From Oscillospiraceae bacterium (GTDB lineage: Bacteria > Bacillota > Clostridia > Christensenellales > Aristaeellaceae): 64,000 bases of DNA. The stretch is taken from contig JAISZG010000013.1 of the NCBI GenBank assembly GCA_031269355.1, positions 1-64,000 of the forward strand. Reading direction: 5' to 3'. Position numbers and translations under genes: made by a program. Below the pieces are notes generated by a model. The model was not told where the DNA came from. It saw only the letters and a program-made list of their open reading frames with translations, and ran no database searches. How positions within the stretch are numbered: position 1 is the first letter of the stretch; each line of letters begins with the position of its first letter. This document shows, one piece after another, positions 61,735-64,000 of the stretch.

Positions 61735-62795
61735 TAGATGAAGCTGTGCCCCCCGCCCGCCAAAGCGCGCGAGTACGCAGCATATACTCGATTATGAAAT
61801 ACGCGGCGGAAGCGCAGCGACAGTTGATTTTCACGCGTAGGATGCACCCGATTGCTCAGCAGAACGGCAAACAGGCCGCTTTGAGGATCTACGGCGAAGC
61901 TGGTACCGGTGAAGCCGGTATGGCCGAACGAACCGGTCGGAAAAAGATCGCCGATAAAGTTCGAAGGCGAACCTGATATATGAAAGCCCAATCCCCTATA
62001 GGTATCACAGCCTGGCGTATAGTTTGCGGTCGCTTTGCGGAACGTCGCCGGAGCCAGGTAATCCGCTCCGCCCCGCGCAAGCATGGAAGCGTATCTCGCT
62101 ACGTCGCGGACGTCGGAAAAAATTCCGGCGTTACCGGAAACACCTTTCAGAAAGCGCGCGTTTTCATCATGGACTATGCCGCGCCAAGCGACGCCGGACG
62201 CCTGGTCGATCTCAGTCGGCGCGATGTCGGCCTTTGCGCCCCAATCCGTTTCCAGCGGATTGTATGTGGTGCGCACAAGCCCCAGCGGCTTAAACACCTT
62301 GTCGCGGGCGAGCGCGTCCAAAGGCGCGCCATATATTATCTCAAGAATCTTTCCAAGCAATATATAACCCATGCAGCTGTAATTCGGCGTTCCGTCCGGA
62401 ATATCTTCAAGAGGTCTTCGCAATATCGCGCCGACCGCGTCTTTGGGATCGTCCAATTCCAGATCCAGTCGGAACGTCGGCGTTAGTTTCGCAGTATGCG
62501 TCATCAATTGAAATACGGTTATTTCGGATTTATCCTGCGGAACATTGTCGAAAAAACGCGCAAGCGGATCGTACAGCGTAAGCGCGCCCTCCTCAATAGC
62601 GCGCAGCGCGATCATAGTCGCCCCGACAGGTTTTGTAAGCGACGCCAAATCAAACAGCGTATCATCCCTAGCGCCGCCTGCGGCACATACGAACAGTACC
62701 CTCTCGCGAACACCCACGGCTGCCGCAGCCGAGGGAAACGTTCCGTCGAGCACAGCCTGATCCAGCATAGGTTTAATAAAGTCAAATTCTCCCAT
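61734..62795 (-). CDS. Serine hydrolase of the beta-lactamase/class C family
   Basis: 353 residues, no signal peptide. Catalytic SxxK in LFDLASLTKPVG, PNYSCMGY at the usual YxN position (Cys replaces Asn), and GHTGFTGTS as the KTG-like HTG motif. Such proteins are esterases or peptidases rather than resistance enzymes. The family begins close to FDFIKPMLDQAV, so the start is ATG 62795; no ribosome binding site precedes it and a promoter places the mRNA start at the ATG. Its stop TAG is built from the TA at the edge of the inverted-repeat element, so the C-terminus may have been altered by insertion. Confidence 0.9.
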   Translation of the reverse strand: MGEFDFIKPMLDQAVLDGTFPSAAAAVGVRERVLFVCAAGGARDDTLFDLASLTKPVGATMIALRAIEEGALTLYDPLARFFDNVPQDKSEITVFQLMTHTAKLTPTFRLDLELDDPKDAVGAILRRPLEDIPDGTPNYSCMGYILLGKILEIIYGAPLDALARDKVFKPLGLVRTTYNPLETDWGAKADIAPTEIDQASGVAWRGIVHDENARFLKGVSGNAGIFSDVRDVARYASMLARGGADYLAPATFRKATANYTPGCDTYRGLGFHISGSPSNFIGDLFPTGSFGHTGFTGTSFAVDPQSGLFAVLLSNRVHPTRENQLSLRFRRVFHNRVYAAYSRALAGGGHSFI

Positions 62796-62830
62796 GAGTT
62801 TAGTATACAACAACGCATGTGTATTTTCAA
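62795..62830 (-). promoter_or_regulatory. Promoter giving a leaderless serine-hydrolase mRNA
   Basis: TTGAAA (62825-62830), 17-bp spacer, TATACT (62802-62807), six bases, then the ATG at 62795. Transcription should start on or within a base or two of the start codon. Confidence 0.7.
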
Positions 62831-62914
62831 GCGCGGCGGCACACAACTTTAGCACTGCGCCGCGCGATTTCAATTCTGAAGAATTCTAAAAATGCAATAT
62901 GCCGCGTTGAGATA

Positions 62915-62932
62915 TGTTATAATATATGTATA
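62915..62932 (+). promoter_or_regulatory. Extended -10 promoter of the response-regulator gene
   Basis: TGTTATAAT (62915-62923) is an extended -10, 8 bases before the ATG at 62932; no ribosome binding site lies between. No good -35 is present, as is usual for extended -10 promoters. Confidence 0.6.
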
Positions 62933-63633
62933 TGAATGAGCACGACAAGGCCACTTTGCTTATCGTGGACGACGATCCGGATATCCGGGAAGTGCTGCGG
63001 CTGCTGCTATCCGGCGAGGGGTATGCGATACGAGAGGCGGCGAGCGGCCTTGAGGCGCTTGGGCGGCTCGACGGCGCGGACGCGATCCTTCTTGATGTTA
63101 TGATGCCCGGCATGAGCGGGTTTGAGGCGTGCGGCGAGATACGCAAGCGAAGCAACGCGCCTATTTTGTTCCTCACCGCGCGCTCTCGGGAGGTGGATCG
63201 CGTGCTTGGCCTAAAGCTGGGCGGCGACGATTATTTATGCAAGCCGTTTTCGCCTTCGGAGCTAAGCGCGAGAGTGGCTGCGCTGCTGCGTCGATACCGG
63301 GTGTATCAGGGCAAAACGGAACGGCCGGGCACTCAAACTATCGAGCGCTGCGGGCTTATTATAAATATTGGTACGGGGGACGTCAGCCGCGGCGGCAAGC
63401 GCATACCCCTCACGGATTTGGAGCAGCGGCTGCTTCTTTATCTTGCGCGCCGTCCGGGAGAAACCATAGCGGCTGCGGAACTGTACGCCGCCGTGTGGCG
63501 CGAGCCTTATCTGCTCTCATCCGCAAGCACGATAATGGTTCATGTGCGAAATCTGCGGAAAAAGCTGGAGGCGGATCCAAAGCAGCCCGCGCTTATCAAA
63601 ACCGTTTGGGGGAAGGGATATCGTGTTGACTAG
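62932..63633 (+). CDS. OmpR/PhoB-family response regulator
   Basis: 233 residues. Receiver domain: LLIVDDDPDIREVLRLL with the acidic pocket, phosphoacceptor Asp in AILLDVMMPGMSGFEA, switch Thr in LFLTARSRE and Lys in YLCKPFSP. C-terminal winged helix: PLTDLEQRLLLYLARRPGE, SASTIMVHVRNLRKKLE, KTVWGKGYRVD. ATG 62926 or 62932; the second fits a leaderless start. The sensor kinase gene overlaps its end. Targets cannot be inferred. Confidence 0.95.
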   Translation: MNEHDKATLLIVDDDPDIREVLRLLLSGEGYAIREAASGLEALGRLDGADAILLDVMMPGMSGFEACGEIRKRSNAPILFLTARSREVDRVLGLKLGGDDYLCKPFSPSELSARVAALLRRYRVYQGKTERPGTQTIERCGLIINIGTGDVSRGGKRIPLTDLEQRLLLYLARRPGETIAAAELYAAVWREPYLLSSASTIMVHVRNLRKKLEADPKQPALIKTVWGKGYRVD

Positions 63634-64000
63634 ACTGCGCCCCCGCACGCTCAGCCATTATTTGGCGGCGCTCGTTATCTGCGCATTTGTCGGCGTATGC
63701 GCGATTTTCTTTTTTGTAAAGCCGTTGGCGGATTCCGCGATATGCGATTTTTATGCCGCGCGTCCCACGCTGGCCGCACGGGAAGCTTCGTCGCTTATAG
63801 GCGACCTTCAGCGGGAGGTGCTGGAAAAGGGCTTATCATCCAAGGATGCAAACGCTATATCCGATTGGGTGCGCCGAAATCCGCTGCTTATATTATTAAT
63901 ATATAAAAACAATATTTTAATATATGATTCCACAACGCTCGCAAGCTCGATACTTCACACGCATATGAACGAGCACGTTCCTATAACGCATCAGGCGGTC
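63623..64000 (+). CDS. Sensor histidine kinase, N-terminal part (cut by window end)
   Basis: The frame is open to the last base; 126 codons seen. The start is GTG 63623 or TTG 63626 after GGAAGGG, overlapping the regulator's stop. One membrane helix (YLAALVICAFVGVCAIFFFV), then an extracytoplasmic segment (SSLIGDLQREVLEKGLSSKD, LLILLIYKNNILIYDS) resembling the sensor part of VanS-like kinases. Kinase domains lie outside the window, so the assignment rests on context and the N-terminal layout. Confidence 0.8.
   Translation, partial: MLTRLRPRTLSHYLAALVICAFVGVCAIFFFVKPLADSAICDFYAARPTLAAREASSLIGDLQREVLEKGLSSKDANAISDWVRRNPLLILLIYKNNILIYDSTTLASSILHTHMNEHVPITHQAV

Noticed and set aside
61536-61976. 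146-codon frame on the plus strand through the inverted-repeat element
   Set aside because: It starts inside the MITE-like element and continues antisense to the serine hydrolase; no start signal or domain.

Overview
The window comes from a Gram-positive, low-oxygen bacterium of the Clostridia (Bacillota). A Christensenellales-like gut or rumen lineage is my best guess. The reasons are: class III (oxygen-sensitive) ribonucleotide reductase, a T-box leader, the spoVB-mazG-hup-rqcP gene string, strong AGGAGG ribosome binding sites, and many carbohydrate and peptide ABC transporters. Base composition is fairly GC-rich.

Layout. 1-9.1 kb, + strand: xylose catabolism (xylA, cut by the window edge, then xylB) with an ATPase and permease of the multiple-monosaccharide type but no binding protein in the window; free-methionine-sulfoxide reductase; an ABC-2 exporter of one ATPase and two permeases. 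9-19 kb, mostly - strand: nrdG/nrdD behind a NrdR-box-like palindrome; a VanZ-like protein (+); an acyl-CoA ligase behind a T-box leader; rplS; a structured RNA of about 290 nt with its own promoter; trxB; rpsI/rplM. 19-23.4 kb, - strand: a ugp-type sugar/glycerophosphate operon (ugpQ, two permeases, lipoprotein). 23.9-31.6 kb, + strand: housekeeping genes (DUF624-like membrane protein, methyltransferase, hslO, TPR and HEAT-like proteins, HD hydrolase, rlmI). 31.6-38.2 kb, - strand: dcd, ispDF, rqcP, hup, a GT2 glycosyltransferase, mazG, spoVB.

38.4-51.3 kb, + strand: the remarkable region. Six tandem paralogous genes (called P1-P6 here) encode proteins with a disordered N-terminus, a thioester-domain (TED)-like module, a Cys-rich module I do not recognise, and a polyproline tail of about 240-300 residues. 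None has a signal peptide, membrane segment or sortase motif. Only P2 and P3 keep both residues of the Cys-Gln thioester pair. P1 and P6 have Ala for Gln, P4 has Ser for Cys, and the P4/P5 pair is one ancestral architecture split in two. The cluster lies next to a divergent spoVB. A mother-cell-made spore-envelope role is my leading hypothesis, but it is not proven.

51.4-61.4 kb, - strand: an lplB/lplC-type carbohydrate importer with its binding protein, then a full oligopeptide importer (oppABCDF). 61.5-64 kb: a 205-bp inverted-repeat element whose TA duplication supplies the stop codon of a serine hydrolase; then a divergent two-component system cut by the window end. The hydrolase and the response regulator both look leaderless.
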